Below, piece by piece: positions 23,171 through 33,994 of a DNA stretch of 64,000 nucleotides. A program made the position numbers and the translations under genes. The notes under the pieces were generated by a model that saw nothing but the letters and a program-made list of their open reading frames with translations, was not told the origin of the DNA and did no database searches. The stretch is from positions 1,364,001-1,428,000 of the forward strand of contig KQ964249.1 in the NCBI GenBank assembly GCA_001566295.1, written 5' to 3'. Every line of letters begins with the position of its first letter. Position 1 is the first letter of the stretch. Source of the stretch: Microdochium bolleyi. Lineage: Eukaryota > Ascomycota > Sordariomycetes > Xylariales > Microdochiaceae.

Positions 23171-24384
23171 CTAGTTGAAGAACTTCTTATAGGCGGCCTT
23201 CTCCTTGGCGGACCGCGCTGAGGCCTGCTTCTTCACAGCCTCGAGCTCCTTGGTGATGGCCGCGTCCCCAGGGACGAGCTTGTTAGCCTCCTGCAGCGCT
23301 GCCAGCGCCGAGTCCTCGTCCTTGAGCTTGACGTAGCTCAAGCCCCTCCTGTAGAGCGCCTTGGCCTTCTCGGCGTCGGTGATGCCTGGCACGGCAAGGG
23401 CGGAGGCGGCGCTGCGCTCCGCGTCGTCCCACTGCTCGAGCTTGATGCTCAGGAGCGCGCTGTTGCTGTTGAGCGTGAACCGCAAGCTGTTGAGCGCAGC
23501 CTCTGTGCCCTCGGGGCTGTCCTTGACCTCGGGCTCCTCGTTCAGGTAGCGAATGCCCTTTTGGTACTTTGCCAGACCCACCGCGATGTCGCCCTTCTTG
23601 AACGCCGCGTTGCCGTACTCTTTGCATTTCGTGGCAATCTCGACAACCTTGCTCGCGGTGAGCTCGCCCGCACTCGTCTCATCCTCGGGGTAGTCCTCGT
23701 ACGGGTCGCCGTAGGCGTCGGGGGCCTTGGTGTCGGCGGCGTCCGCGTCGGCTCCCGTAAGCTCGCCGCAGTCGACGATGGTGCACTCCTTGTTGGCGAC
23801 GGGCCGGTCGCCAGTCTGCGTCGGGACGTTTTCGATCTGTCGGATGATGGATTTGCCGGTCTTGACCTCGCCGAAGACTACGTGCTTGCCGTCCAGGTGT
23901 GGTGTGGCGACGGTCGTGACGAAGAATTGGGAGCCGTTTGTGCCTGTTGTTTGTGCCACAAGAGAGTCAGCGGCTGCTCCTGAGCGGGAGGAACGGGCAA
24001 ATCAACAGCACACCAGAATGAGAGCTACTTACCGGGCCCGGCATTGGCCATGCTGAGAAGGAAAGGCTTCTCATGCTTCAGCGCAAAGTTCTCATCCTCG
24101 AACTTGGCACCATAGATGCTCTCGCCGCCCGTGCCGTCGCCCGCCGTGAAGTCGCCGCCCTGGATCATGAACTGCTTGATGACGCGGTGGAACGAGCTGC
24201 CCTTGTAATGCAGAGGCTTGCCCGCTTTGCCGACGCCCTTCTCTCCAGTGCAGAGGGCGCGGAAGTTGTCGGCCGTCTTGGGGACGACATCGTCGTAGAG
24301 CTCGAACGTCACCCGGCCCGCCGCCTGCTTGCCGATCTGGATGTCGAAGAAGACACGGCTCCGCTTCTTGCCTTCGGACGCCAT
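23171..24384 (-). CDS. cpr6: Cyclophilin-40, peptidyl-prolyl isomerase D with TPR repeats
   Basis: Two exons (24033-24384 and 23171-23943) give 374 residues, the usual size for Cpr6/Cyp40. The N-terminal cyclophilin domain (about 1-180) keeps the active-site stretch SFHRVIKQFMIQGGDFT and the block NGSQFFVTT. The splice falls inside the conserved GPGTNGSQF segment, and reading phase is restored exactly across it. Three TPR repeats follow (about 220-350), ending in a Lys-rich tail (AYKKFFN). Cyclophilin-40 proteins catalyse proline isomerisation and bind the C-terminus of Hsp90 through the TPRs, acting as cytosolic co-chaperones. A palindromic heat-shock-element-like site lies about 160 bp upstream of the start. 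Confidence 0.95.
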
Positions 24385-24795
24385 GTTGGATGTATATTCT
24401 TGGCTGTGAGGAGGATGGGTGAAAACGTTGAGGGTTGACAAGCTTGGCCTATTACAATTGGCAGTGAGGTAGGGTAGAAAGCCTTGTTGTGGTTGTCGGG
24501 GAGGTTGTGTAAGTGTTTCCAGCAGAAGCTCAATTCGGCGCATAGAAGCTTCTAGGGAGGGCGGGGCTGGCAGGTGCGGCACGACATCAGGTGGGGTTGC
24601 ACAAGGACCCCTGCACTTGCTCCTACTGTCACGTTGGTTGGTTGCGACCCCATTCAGACGTTACATGGTGGCCGTCCATGATGGTGTTGCCCTGTCCGGG
24701 AAGAATTCAATTGAGTACAGGCTGCAATACATTTATGCGAGCAACCGGACGTGGAAGTAGTCATGCCCAAGCTTTATCTGAGCTTTGTCTGAACT
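24385..24795. other. Intergenic region between prp6 and cpr6
   Basis: About 410 bp separates two minus-strand genes. It carries the cpr6 promoter, with the heat-shock-like element at 24544-24553, and the 3' end of the prp6 gene. No other feature was seen. Confidence 0.5.
24544..24553. promoter_or_regulatory. Possible heat shock element upstream of cpr6
   Basis: AGAAGCTTCT is a perfect inverted pair of nGAAn units (nGAAnnTTCn), the minimum form of a heat-shock-factor site. It lies about 160 bp upstream of the cpr6 ATG. Further GAA and TTC triplets occur at 24517-24536 but not in strict 5-bp register. Heat induction of Cpr6 is known in yeast; its use here is inferred. Confidence 0.4.
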
Positions 24796-27698
24796 CTATC
24801 TGAGTTCGGCAGCGACGAGCTTGAGAAGCTCTTCGGGGCCCTTCCGGGCGTTCTTGGGGTCCTTGGCGACAGCCTGCCATGTTTCGCCGTGGCGAGGCTC
24901 GACGCTGATACACTTGCTGATCACCTCGGCCCTCTTCTCTTCTGTGCCGTGCTCGAGCAAGAATTTGTAGTACCACGCCCAGGTATCGCCAAGGTCCGAG
25001 TCCCTTACAAGTGCCTTCTCGAACCACGTCATCGCCTTCTCCAGCCGCCTCTCGCCCCAGAAGATGCGGCCGACAGCAGTCAGCAAGGCCGGGTCGCTGT
25101 CCACCTCCTTGATGCCCTCGAGCGCCTTGTTCTTGCGCTGCGGCCGTGGCGTCAGGTACCAGATCTTCTCGCTCCAGAGGACGCCTTGGTTCGGCTTCGG
25201 CACATCGCGGAGAGCTCTCTCCATCAAAGTCTCGGCCTGCTTCATGTTCTGTGCTCGCCGCTCGACTCGGACGGACTCGCACCACAAGTCTGCAGACTTG
25301 GGTACCGCCAGTCGAGCCCGGTCGAGCACTGACCGTGCCTTCGGTAGCTGTCCGAGTTTTTCCTCCAACCGCGAGTACAGCAGCCACAGAGGCACAGAGG
25401 AGGGTACCGCTTTCACGCCTGTGCCATAAGCCTCGCGAGCCTGCAAGGGCTTGCCAAGATCCTCATAGATCTGACCCTTCATCATCCACAGCTTCGGAGC
25501 GGCGGGGAAAAGATTGAGCGCTTGCTGTACGAGATCCAAGGCCGTGTCCAGATTGCCCAACTGGCGTTCAAACGCAGCGCTCTTCATCCAGACACGATCT
25601 GTTGGGGCCTCTTGTCGAGCATCACTAAGCAATTTGCGTGCATGATCCTGCTGGTCGTTCTCCGCTTCTAGCTTCACAGCTGCAAGCCAGAGATCCTCGC
25701 TGTTGGGATTTTGCTGGAAGGCTCGTGCCAGGACCATTCGCGCACCATCAACCTCGCCAGCCATCCACTTCTCCTTCGCCAGCATCATCCACATTTCCTC
25801 GCTGCGAGGGCAAGCATTGACCGCCTTCTCGAGAACTTCACATAGCTCCTTGATCGAGCCGTGTGTGCGCTCCAGATCAGTCGCTGCGAGCCAGACAGTT
25901 CGGCTGGTGGGGAACACTCGTAGGGCATAGGCGTACATGGCCCGGGCTGTCTGATAGCTGCCACGGTTGATTGTGCCGCGAGCATCCTCGAGCCATATGT
26001 CCTTGCGGTCGTCGTCTTCGTCAAGTCCCCAGCCCAGAGTTTCCCGGATGATGGCGTTGCAGGTCATTATCGCGCCTTCGGCTTCACACTTCTCGGCTTC
26101 GCCGATCCAGTTTTCTCGTTTCGGCATTGCCGACTCCTTTGCCAACATTGTGACTGCACGCTTCATTAGTAGATTCACCTTGCTCTCGTCGGCAAGCTGT
26201 TCCTGCAGCCGGGCAGCAGCAATCCAGATCTCGTGCGATGTAGGGCAGTGCTTGCGAGCCTTGTTGAGGACGACCTGAGCTTTCTCTGGGGACTCCAAGT
26301 GCGCCAAAGCAAGCCATAAATCGACGGATAAGGGGATGAGTTCGGTGGCCTTGGCTAGCAACAAGCGTGCATCGGCCGCATCCTCCTCCAAGTTTACTGC
26401 TTCTTTCCACAAAGCCTCTGACTCCGGAATATGGTCCAGTGCCTGCCGGATGACTCGTTTCTTAGACCTTGACTCCGTCTCCAAGCTCATAGCTTGTACC
26501 CATAGCCTGACTGATCGGTTGTTCTTGCTGATGGCATTGGCTGCGATGATCTTGGCATTCTTCGAGTCGTTCAGGCGGATATTCTCCAGCCAGACATCCT
26601 CATTCTTTGGGCATTGCACGCATCCCCTCGCGATGACGTTGCGCGCAGCGACGGTTTTGCCTGCCAATTCCTCTAGACGAGCTGCCGCGATCCAGCCTGG
26701 CGCGTTATGAGGATTTGTCTTGATGACTGACTCCAGTAGCTCTCTCGCTCTGTTGATGTCTCCAACCTGTGCCGCACTTTGAGGCAGAGCAGAGTTGCTT
26801 AAGCTGGTGAGATAGCCCTTGGGATCGACACTTGTAGCACTCCCTGATGTCGTGCTGGTGCCGCCTTGGGAAGCTTGGTCTAGCCTGACCTGGAGCACCT
26901 TGTCTCTCGCCTGCCCAATCTTTGCGAAGTTGGTCATCGTCCCGTCGCCGCCATCCGAAGTGCCATTTGTCGCAGCGCCATCGTCGGCAATCGTGGTCCC
27001 GAGCTCGCCCGCGCTCCCTGCTGCGGCAAGCACGCTGTCGGGAACAGCATAGAAGCGTTGCTGTCGCGCTTGCTTGTTTCGTCTGTTCTTGCCGGTAAGA
27101 TCGCCGACCTCGGGAATCGCTGCCCATTCATCCTCGGTGATGCCTTCGAGTCCGCGCTTCAGATCGGCAAACTGGTGGGAGATCTTGGGGTTCTCTCGCT
27201 CGTATTCGTCGCGCTCCGCTTGTTCACGGGCTTCCCTACTCGCAGAAAAGACATTGTCGGTAACCTGGCCCATCGCTACATCCGGTATGAACGTAGAACT
27301 AAGAAGGTGGCGTAGCGGAAGCTCTGGGGGTCGAGGGGAAGTACTAACCTTCTGATCTTACGCCGCCGGTCCATCTTCTCGTCTATCTCGCGATAGATAC
27401 GATCGGCTTCATCGTCATCTTTGTCGTAGATGCCGCCAGCAAACAAGCCAACTTCGTTGTCCGGATCCTGGTACCGCTCATCATTGTCGTCGTTCTTGTT
27501 GTCGTCCTTTTTTACCGCGTCGCCGAAACCGAGCTGTGCTGCGCGCTTCGCAAGCGCTTCTTTGATCTGGTCTTCGGAAGGACCCTCGCGCGCAGGACCC
27601 AGGTCGGATCTTGTCGTGAAACCAGTAGCACCACGACCGAGACCGGCGACGTAGTTCTCCGGCGCGGGCTGGTTCAGGAAGTCGCGTCGCCCTGACAT
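24796..27698 (-). CDS. prp6: U4/U6.U5 tri-snRNP splicing factor Prp6 (fission yeast Prp1 type)
   Basis: Two exons (27349-27698 and 24796-27235) give 929 residues. The N-terminal PRP1 domain begins MSGRRDFLNQPAPENYVAGL-like and includes DDDEADRIYREIDEKMD. The splice restores a conserved basic helix reading RRRKIRR then EAREQAERDEYE; an in-frame ATG at 27273 inside the intron is not the start. After the segment PEVGDLTGKNRRNKQ, the rest of the chain (about 270-920) is a long series of HAT/TPR-like helical repeats with recurring W-L-A and AR-x-(V/L)L patterns (for example DVWLENIRLNDSKN and SEDLWLAAVKLE). Prp6 bridges U5 and U4/U6 in the tri-snRNP in the nucleus. The gene is divergent from dim1. 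Confidence 0.95.
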
Positions 27699-28134
27699 GG
27701 TTGCGCCTGACTTCCGGCGAGCCGCGGTGTTTTGAGATGCAAAACGATCGCAGTCTGTCAGGGTTCGATATTGGTGACAGGCGTGGCGACGTGTGAGAAA
27801 CGAATCTCGGGTTGGTCTGCTTGGAATGCAGGTGAATGAATGGCTGCACGAACTCCGGCAATCGAAGGCACCTGCGTGGATGGAGGTAAGAAGGATCCAC
27901 GGGCTCCGTCACGGCAAGCTTGGAAGCAGGCCGATAAGACTGTCGCACGACAGATAAGTCCAACACGCCGGCGGGCTCCACAACCACCAAAAAAGTTCCT
28001 GATAGCCCCAGGACCCTCTAATCTTTGGCTTCTGCCCCTCCAAAAAGTAGTACACCGAGCACCTCGATCTCCGATTCTCTGGCCATACTCGAGCACCACG
28101 CGAACGGCAAGCGACACGCTCGAAAACCTCGAAT
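27699..28134. promoter_or_regulatory. Bidirectional promoter region, prp6 and dim1
   Basis: A 436-bp gap separates the two divergent start codons, so both promoters must lie here or overlap the genes. No clear TATA box was identified. Short intergenic distance and housekeeping functions on both sides suggest a shared control region; this is inference. Confidence 0.5.
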
Positions 28135-29304
28135 ATGGGCAAGGCAAAGACACCGAAGCGCAATGGCGCTTCCAACGGGCCATACGACCGCTCCGCATCG
28201 AACCAGAAGGCGGCTAGCGCTGCAGCCAACGTCTTCAAGTTCAGCAAGGACTTTGGCCAGCACATCCTCAAGAATCCCGGCATAGCAGAGCAGATTGTGC
28301 AAAAGTCCTTCCTCAAGCCCACCGACACTGTGCTCGAGGTCGGCCCTGGCACGGGTAACTTGACGGTGAAGATTCTCGAGCACGCGAAAAAGGTCATCGC
28401 CGTGGAGATGGATCCCCGCATGGCCGCCGAGGTCACGAAGCGCGTGCAGGGCAAGCCTGAGCAGCGCAAGCTCGAGGTCTTGCTCGGCGACGTCATCAAG
28501 ACGACCCTGCCGCAGTTTGACGTCTGCATCTCCAACACGCCCTACCAGATCTCCTCGCCGCTCGTCTTCAAGCTCCTCTCGATGCCGAACCCGCCGCGGA
28601 CGTGCGTGCTCATGTTCCAGCGCGAGTTCGCACTGCGCCTGACCGCGCGGCCGGGCGATGCGCTGTACTGCCGGCTGTCGGTCAACGCGCAGTTTTGGGC
28701 AAAGTGCACCCACATCATGAAGGTGGGCAAGAACAACTTCCGCCCGCCGCCGCAGGTCGAGTCGTCGGTTGTCCGGATCGAGCCCAAGCTCGGTTCCGAG
28801 AAGCCGAACATCAGCTTCGTCGAGTGGGACGGCTTGCTGCGGGTGTGCTTCAACCGGCGCAACAAGACGCTGCGCGCGAGCTGGCTGGGGAACAAGGAGG
28901 TGCTTAGCATGGTGGAGAAGAATTACCGGACGTGGTGTGCGACCAACGACATCCCCGTCGACGAGACGATTGCCGAAGACGACGATAACGAGGACGACAA
29001 CATGGATGAGAATGTGGCGCCCAGCGCTGGAGACGAGGATCAGGACTGGGGTAACGGTGGCGGCTCGATGGATGTGGACGACGATGATGACACCCCGTCG
29101 TTCTTCAAAGAGAGCCGTGCCGACGCGCCCAAGACCAAGTCGAAGTACAAGAAGACCAAGGTCGCCTTGCTCGTCAAGGAGAAGGTCCGGAAGGTGCTCG
29201 AGGACGTGACGGAGCTGGCCGACCAACGGTCTGGGAAGTGCGACGAGAATGACTTCCTCCGTCTGTTATTTGCGTTCAATGAGGAGGGCATTCATTTCTC
29301 TTAG
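28135..29304 (+). CDS. dim1: 18S rRNA adenine N6-dimethyltransferase Dim1
   Basis: A single exon gives 389 residues. The SAM-binding motif I reads VLEVGPGTGNLT, motif II has the acidic AVEMDPRMA, and the catalytic motif IV is NTPYQISSPLVFKLL, as in yeast Dim1. The blocks LMFQREFALRL and KVGKNNFRPPPQVESSV are strongly conserved in this family. The end, FLRLLFAFNEEGIHFS, is also typical. The enzyme dimethylates two adjacent adenines near the 3' end of 18S rRNA and is needed for small-subunit processing in the nucleolus. An acidic insertion (about residues 280-320, runs of D and E) precedes a basic stretch and is longer than in yeast. The KQ-type start context and lack of introns make the model straightforward. 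Confidence 0.96.
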   Translation: MGKAKTPKRNGASNGPYDRSASNQKAASAAANVFKFSKDFGQHILKNPGIAEQIVQKSFLKPTDTVLEVGPGTGNLTVKILEHAKKVIAVEMDPRMAAEVTKRVQGKPEQRKLEVLLGDVIKTTLPQFDVCISNTPYQISSPLVFKLLSMPNPPRTCVLMFQREFALRLTARPGDALYCRLSVNAQFWAKCTHIMKVGKNNFRPPPQVESSVVRIEPKLGSEKPNISFVEWDGLLRVCFNRRNKTLRASWLGNKEVLSMVEKNYRTWCATNDIPVDETIAEDDDNEDDNMDENVAPSAGDEDQDWGNGGGSMDVDDDDDTPSFFKESRADAPKTKSKYKKTKVALLVKEKVRKVLEDVTELADQRSGKCDENDFLRLLFAFNEEGIHFS

Positions 29305-29690
29305 ATGCCCAGATTTGTTGGCCGATTGCTTTTCACTGGGGACGACATACAGCGGGCGTTTATTTGCTGTGGGCCGTACAAAATGCGCATTTTTCATCAT
29401 GATACACCGGGCTCGGAGTTTTGAGGCGTTTTGGGAAACCGGAAAAGACTTATATACATCACTTGGCAGTCTTCCAAAAGAGATATCCTTGTATGGATGC
29501 AGTGATTAAGATTGTGCATTTCTTTCATGGAGTGGTTGTAAGTACGCGGCCCGTGAACGTGACACCAAACTGGTCCTAGACATCTCGTCTCCACTATTAC
29601 ATACAAATAACAAGTTCATTCATGATCATCGCTCTTCCACATTGTCCATGCCTATCGTGATAAGGACCGACCAACCCAAGAGGCTTTCCT
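29305..29690. other. Convergent intergenic region (dim1 / small membrane protein)
   Basis: This holds the presumed 3' UTRs of the two converging genes. No additional gene or element was seen. Confidence 0.5.
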
Positions 29691-30311
29691 TTACTTGCCA
29701 CCAAAGCCGAACCAGCTCGAGATGCCGTTCTTGGCCTCGGCGGCCTTCTTCTCGACCTTGGCGTCGAACTCGTCGACCTTTCTGAGCGTGGTGGCCTTGG
29801 CGTCTTTTGCGAGGGCCTCGGCCTTCTGCAGCTCGGCATGCGCCTTGTTGCTCTGTGGGTGAGTCACGGGTTAGTCCACTGGAACGCCAGATTACAAGTA
29901 ACGTGCCGCTGCACTGTCGCCCAACCCCGCACGGCCGAAGCGGGCGGGGAAGTCGGCAGAGGGGAAAGACGCTGCAAATGCGAGTGGCAGGAGTTGTTAT
30001 GAGTACTTACGTAGCTGTCGATCGCCGCACCTGCCCTCGCGCCAGCGGCCTCGGCCTCCTTCTTGTACTCGCCGGTCCTGCCGGGGAGCTCGCTCTTGAT
30101 CTTTGCAGAGGCTCTGTGCGCGTCGGCTGGAGTGTGAGAGCGTTGTCAGCAGTGTCCAAAGTCATGGCGATGTGTGAGATCGTCGCAGGGGTAACTCACC
30201 TTCGGCCTCCTTGCGTGCTACCTTGGGGTCACCGCCGGCCGAGTACATGTAGTAGCCGACACCAGAGACGGCGAGACCACCGATGAGGAGGGGAGCTCTT
30301 GACCGAGACAT
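29691..30311 (-). CDS. Small single-pass membrane protein, calcofluor-white-hypersensitive family-like
   Basis: Three exons (30200-30311, 30011-30126, 29691-29852) splice in phase to 129 residues. A basic start (MSRSRAP) is followed by a Gly-rich hydrophobic segment (LLIGGLAVSGVGYYMY, about 8-23), then AGGDPKVARKEAE. The rest is a charged Ala/Lys/Glu helix, probably a coiled coil or amphipathic. It ends ISSWFGFGGK, a tail shared by fungal proteins often annotated as calcofluor white hypersensitive protein precursor. That name comes from memory of annotation habit, not from function shown here. The topology (short N-terminal membrane anchor, long charged tail) would suit a mitochondrial or ER membrane protein; the compartment is unknown. 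Confidence 0.8.
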
Positions 30312-31471
30312 TGTGGCTGGATTTGTGATTATCAAGCGGAAACTGCTGGGTGTAATTGAGGTTGCGTTGAGCGAGGGCGTGAGTGAGTCGGAAAAGCTGA
30401 GCAGGTGTTTTGGATGGACAAAGTGAGCTGATCGCGCGGGGAGGGGTTTGGGGTGCGTCTTCTTAAAGCAGCAGAAAGAGATGGGAGGGAGCTCAGTCGA
30501 CGTCATTGGAGAGCTCCAGAGCAGGAGAGAAGCTCCCGGCCCAGTAGCGGGCTGGCTGGCTAGCACCCGCAGATGGCCTGGTACGATGCCGTTAGTCACA
30601 GCACCGAGACACACTTGCATGGGGCTGTGGTCTGTCACAGGCCCTATGCGGCTTCAGAGGTGCATTGCTGCGTTGGCTGTGGCCTCTTCCTGGTACCGGC
30701 CTGTCCCTCTCGGAAGCCAGCTCATGGAAGTCGATATCAGAAGCAGGTGCCGTGCCCAATGCTTCTGAGCTTCGCGACGGCCATGTCGAGCGTCGGCAGA
30801 GCAGACGTACGTGCAGCACTGAGAGCTGGTCACTGTTGACAGCTCCAACTAACTCATGCCATGACCATGACGTAGTGCCCACGGCTGTGTGGGGACCGTG
30901 GGGACCACGGCGAGCATGGTGCCTTTCCGCTTGCTGCAGAGGCTAGCAGGCCCAGATCGACATGGGCAATTTCGACTGCTGGCGTTGCTCCGCATCGGCA
31001 TTCCCACGACAGCTTGATAGCATGGCTGGCTTTGCGCGTCCGGCCTGCTCCAGCGCATTGCCTGCGACCTGCTTTGCAGGGTGATGCTCTTGTTGGGGGC
31101 AGTTGTGGTGCTGCGCCCAAGACCTGCCCGGCCCTGCAAGTTGCACCTGCCTGCCGCTCCAGATCTGGATCGGCGAGGCCAGCCCACTCCGCACGGGTCT
31201 AGCCTCCTTCGTCATCGACAGGAGTTGGGTCGGTTCAGCCGCCCTCCCAGCCTAGCGCCCTTCGTTCCTGCCTGCCAACTCTCCCGCAATCCCTGGGCTG
31301 CGCTCCCTACGCGTGCCTTAGGTATTAGCTCTAGCATGTTCCAAGAGGCCCCTGAACATTGCCCGACGTAGCCTGTCGTCTGGATCGCACTTCATCTCAT
31401 TGCTTGCTCTGCTTCAATGACCGCTTGATGTGTCCTGCTCACGGCTATGCTGGCTTCTTCCTCGCGGTACA
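30312..31471. other. Divergent intergenic region
   Basis: About 1.2 kb holds the promoters of the small membrane protein (-) and the DysF protein (+). Open frames here have no recognisable domain. Nothing else was seen. Confidence 0.5.
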
Positions 31472-32995
31472 ATGCCAAAGTCCAGGCTCAGCCTGCGCTC
31501 CTCTCGCCGCGTCGAGTCGCTCCAGGACGCAGACATCGACCATGAGATCCTCATCATAGACCACGACGCCCAGGCCGCCCGCCAGGCCTCGCGCCCCAGC
31601 GCCGGCTCCTACACCAGTGCCGACCGCGACAGGCCCAGCTCGACTCAGCCGCTTGTCGAGTCCCAGAGCCCGGCTGCGCAGTCATCGACATCGACACCCA
31701 CCAAAGTCGGTACAAACACCACAGCGTCCGACCGTCAGGCTCCGGCAGACGGATCGGGCAGCGACGGCACATCCGCCGGCGATGAACCACATCCTTCCAA
31801 CGACGAAGGCCCAGCCATCGTGATCGACCAGCCAACCCCAAACGAGCGTGGCCAAGCGGCACGGCCCAGCACCCAGCCACGACCGACATCAGCTCGCGAG
31901 CCTGAGACGGCAATTGATATCCTGTACGAGAACGAACGTGGAGGCATCCTCTGTGGCATGCCATTGTTCTCGGCAGCAGCCTTGGGCAACCTTGACCCGC
32001 CAGCATGGACCAACTTTGCTCACAAGCCGAGCCCGACAGATATACATAATGCTCAGGTGCCAGACCCGAGTTGGCAGTGGGCATGGCCCGAGTGGCGGAT
32101 CAATCGCGACGACACCATTGAGCTCGATGCCGACGGCTGGGAGTACTCGTTCATGTTCTCCAAGAAATTCTCATGGCATGGACCCAGATGGTACAACTCC
32201 TTTGTCCGCAGGCGAGCATGGATTCGCCGACGCGTCAAGAAGGGTCTTGGGTACCAAGCCAATGACCCGCACCTCATGAACGAGGACTACTTCCAGGTTG
32301 CACCTAAGCAGAAGCCTGACGTTCTTGCACGCAGCCGTAGTCTTAGCAGGACCAGCAGTGTTGGGGACAAGCTGAGCTTGGCGACGCTGCCGCGCGCATC
32401 TGGTGACCATAGCCGCAGCCCCTCAACACGAGGATCGAGACGCTCAGCCTTCCTCGGAGAAGACGTCCTGGAACAGAAGCCCGACATCCACCAGGTCGAA
32501 GACTTGATGCTGGTGCTCAGGGTATCCAGGATTGATAGAGAGAAGCTGGAGGCTGTGGAGAACTACATTAAGAACTCCGAGGATGGCTTGCAACTGGAGA
32601 ATCACATGCACGAGATCATGTCTGTCTTTGTCTTCCAGGCCTCTCGCAAGCTGCTGCTCACCCGGCTGATGCAGGTGTACGATGAGCTGAGTGAGGGCAA
32701 AGGCAAGGAGAAGGCGGGTCAGGGAGACGAAGGCCAGCAGCAAGGCGACGACGAAGTGCAACGCAAGAAGACGAACCTTGCGTACGCGATCAAGCATGCG
32801 GACGAGGAGGTTCGGAAGCTGGAGTACTGGAGCGATATCAAGTCCATGGCCGAGAATGGTGAATCCGGGGGTGCGGTGGAGAGCAGCAAAGGCTGGAAGG
32901 AAGGCTGGGAGGGTCTGGACAAGAGCGGTGCCCAGGGGACGCGTATCGACATGATCCCGGATACGCAGACGCCCAGCGAGGAGAAGAAAGAATGA
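31472..32995 (+). CDS. DysF-domain protein, Mug65/Spo73-like
   Basis: One exon gives 507 residues from the ATG at 31472 (MPKSRLSLRSSRRV). An in-frame stretch 14 codons upstream starts with an unlikely leader and was excluded. Residues 1-150 are polar and disordered. A conserved segment (NERGGILCGMPLFSAAALG) precedes a dysferlin-type domain. Its N-terminal half reads PSWQWAWPEWRINRD (about 199-213). Its C-terminal half has WEYSFMFSKKFSWHG and RRRAWIRRRVKKG (about 223-260). The C-terminal half is helical (for example VEDLMLVLRVSRIDREK) and charged, with a Gln/Lys-rich insertion. DysF domains occur in peroxisomal Pex23-type and sporulation membrane proteins; fission yeast Mug65 is the closest I recall. 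No transmembrane segment is visible, so a peripheral membrane role is likely. Confidence 0.82.
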   Translation: MPKSRLSLRSSRRVESLQDADIDHEILIIDHDAQAARQASRPSAGSYTSADRDRPSSTQPLVESQSPAAQSSTSTPTKVGTNTTASDRQAPADGSGSDGTSAGDEPHPSNDEGPAIVIDQPTPNERGQAARPSTQPRPTSAREPETAIDILYENERGGILCGMPLFSAAALGNLDPPAWTNFAHKPSPTDIHNAQVPDPSWQWAWPEWRINRDDTIELDADGWEYSFMFSKKFSWHGPRWYNSFVRRRAWIRRRVKKGLGYQANDPHLMNEDYFQVAPKQKPDVLARSRSLSRTSSVGDKLSLATLPRASGDHSRSPSTRGSRRSAFLGEDVLEQKPDIHQVEDLMLVLRVSRIDREKLEAVENYIKNSEDGLQLENHMHEIMSVFVFQASRKLLLTRLMQVYDELSEGKGKEKAGQGDEGQQQGDDEVQRKKTNLAYAIKHADEEVRKLEYWSDIKSMAENGESGGAVESSKGWKEGWEGLDKSGAQGTRIDMIPDTQTPSEEKKE

Positions 32996-33994
32996 GCGAC
33001 ATTTGCATCCGCCAACCACGGCCTGATGAGTTGGATGTTTCCCAGCAAGCGCAAAGGGGCATTGATTGGCCAGGGGCATGATGCGCCGCCGCTGCAGCAG
33101 TCTCATCTTGCAGGGGCTTAGCATGCCACACATGAGCAAACCGCAGGACCTCGCCATCCGGCATCTCGCCATCAGCGAGGTGAGGATACAGCATCACTTG
33201 GATGCTTAAGGCTATATACATTGTTGGCCACGGAAAGGAGACCCACCAGACTTAATGAACAGAACCAGGAGGGTAGAGCACCGAAAGAGCACAATCGAAC
33301 TTGCTGATCCGCAACAATGGCGGTAAATTACTCCGCAATGACCCTCCGAGTCCACCTGTACTGCACGTCCAGCTGTGAACACGGGTCGCGGTGGTGGCAG
33401 CCGCTGTTAGGCTGCAGCCGGCGCGAGCCACAGCTTAAAGTTGGGCCACTAGTTTACGGCGCGGCCTCGGCTGAGACGCCGTTCCTCAGGTACGGCAAGC
33501 CCGGACACCGCGAAAAGTCCACAGCTCGGCGGCCAAGGCGGGTCAGCCTCTGCGCAGCCAAACTCTGCAAGCTCTTGGGAGGTGCAAGCTGGGCGCCTTA
33601 TCTGCAGGAACAACCACACTCGGGCGACCTCAACGTTCTCTTGCTGGTTTCGTGCCCGTCCCCCTCTGGGTTTCACTCCCCCACCCCAGCAGAGCTCTCT
33701 TCTTGCTTGTCAATCCATCTGTTGCCGTCCTTCCCCGCGTCGGCATCCATCCACGGCGAGGCCTCGTTGCGTGTCGTGAGACCGGCCTCTGCGGGCGTGG
33801 TCCCACTGATCGACGCCGACCCCTGCGCCGCCCATCGGGAGCGCGACAGGGATCCCTCCATCACGAGCTCCACAGGCCCGGATACGGTAATTCCTTCAAA
33901 GCTGCACTCACACGTGCAAACATCCTCCACCAGGCTATATTGCCTCCTTGCTTCTTCTCCTGTCTGTAGTTCCTCCAAGGCATACAGCTTCGTC
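32996..33994. other. Intergenic region between DysF and hemerythrin-like genes
   Basis: About 1 kb between two + strand genes. It holds a 3' UTR and a promoter. The last 350 bases include a pyrimidine-rich patch around 33640-33760. An open frame continuous with the downstream gene extends back to about 33317 but lacks protein-like character. Confidence 0.5.

Noticed and set aside
27236..27273. ATG at 27273 as start of prp6
   Set aside because: The segment from this ATG lies inside an intron; the splice from 27349 to 27235 restores the conserved RRRKIRR-EAREQ helix and the N-terminal PRP1 domain.
28018..29226. Minus-strand frame of 402 codons opposite dim1
   Set aside because: Antisense shadow of Dim1, Leu/His/Val/Arg-rich without a recognisable domain.
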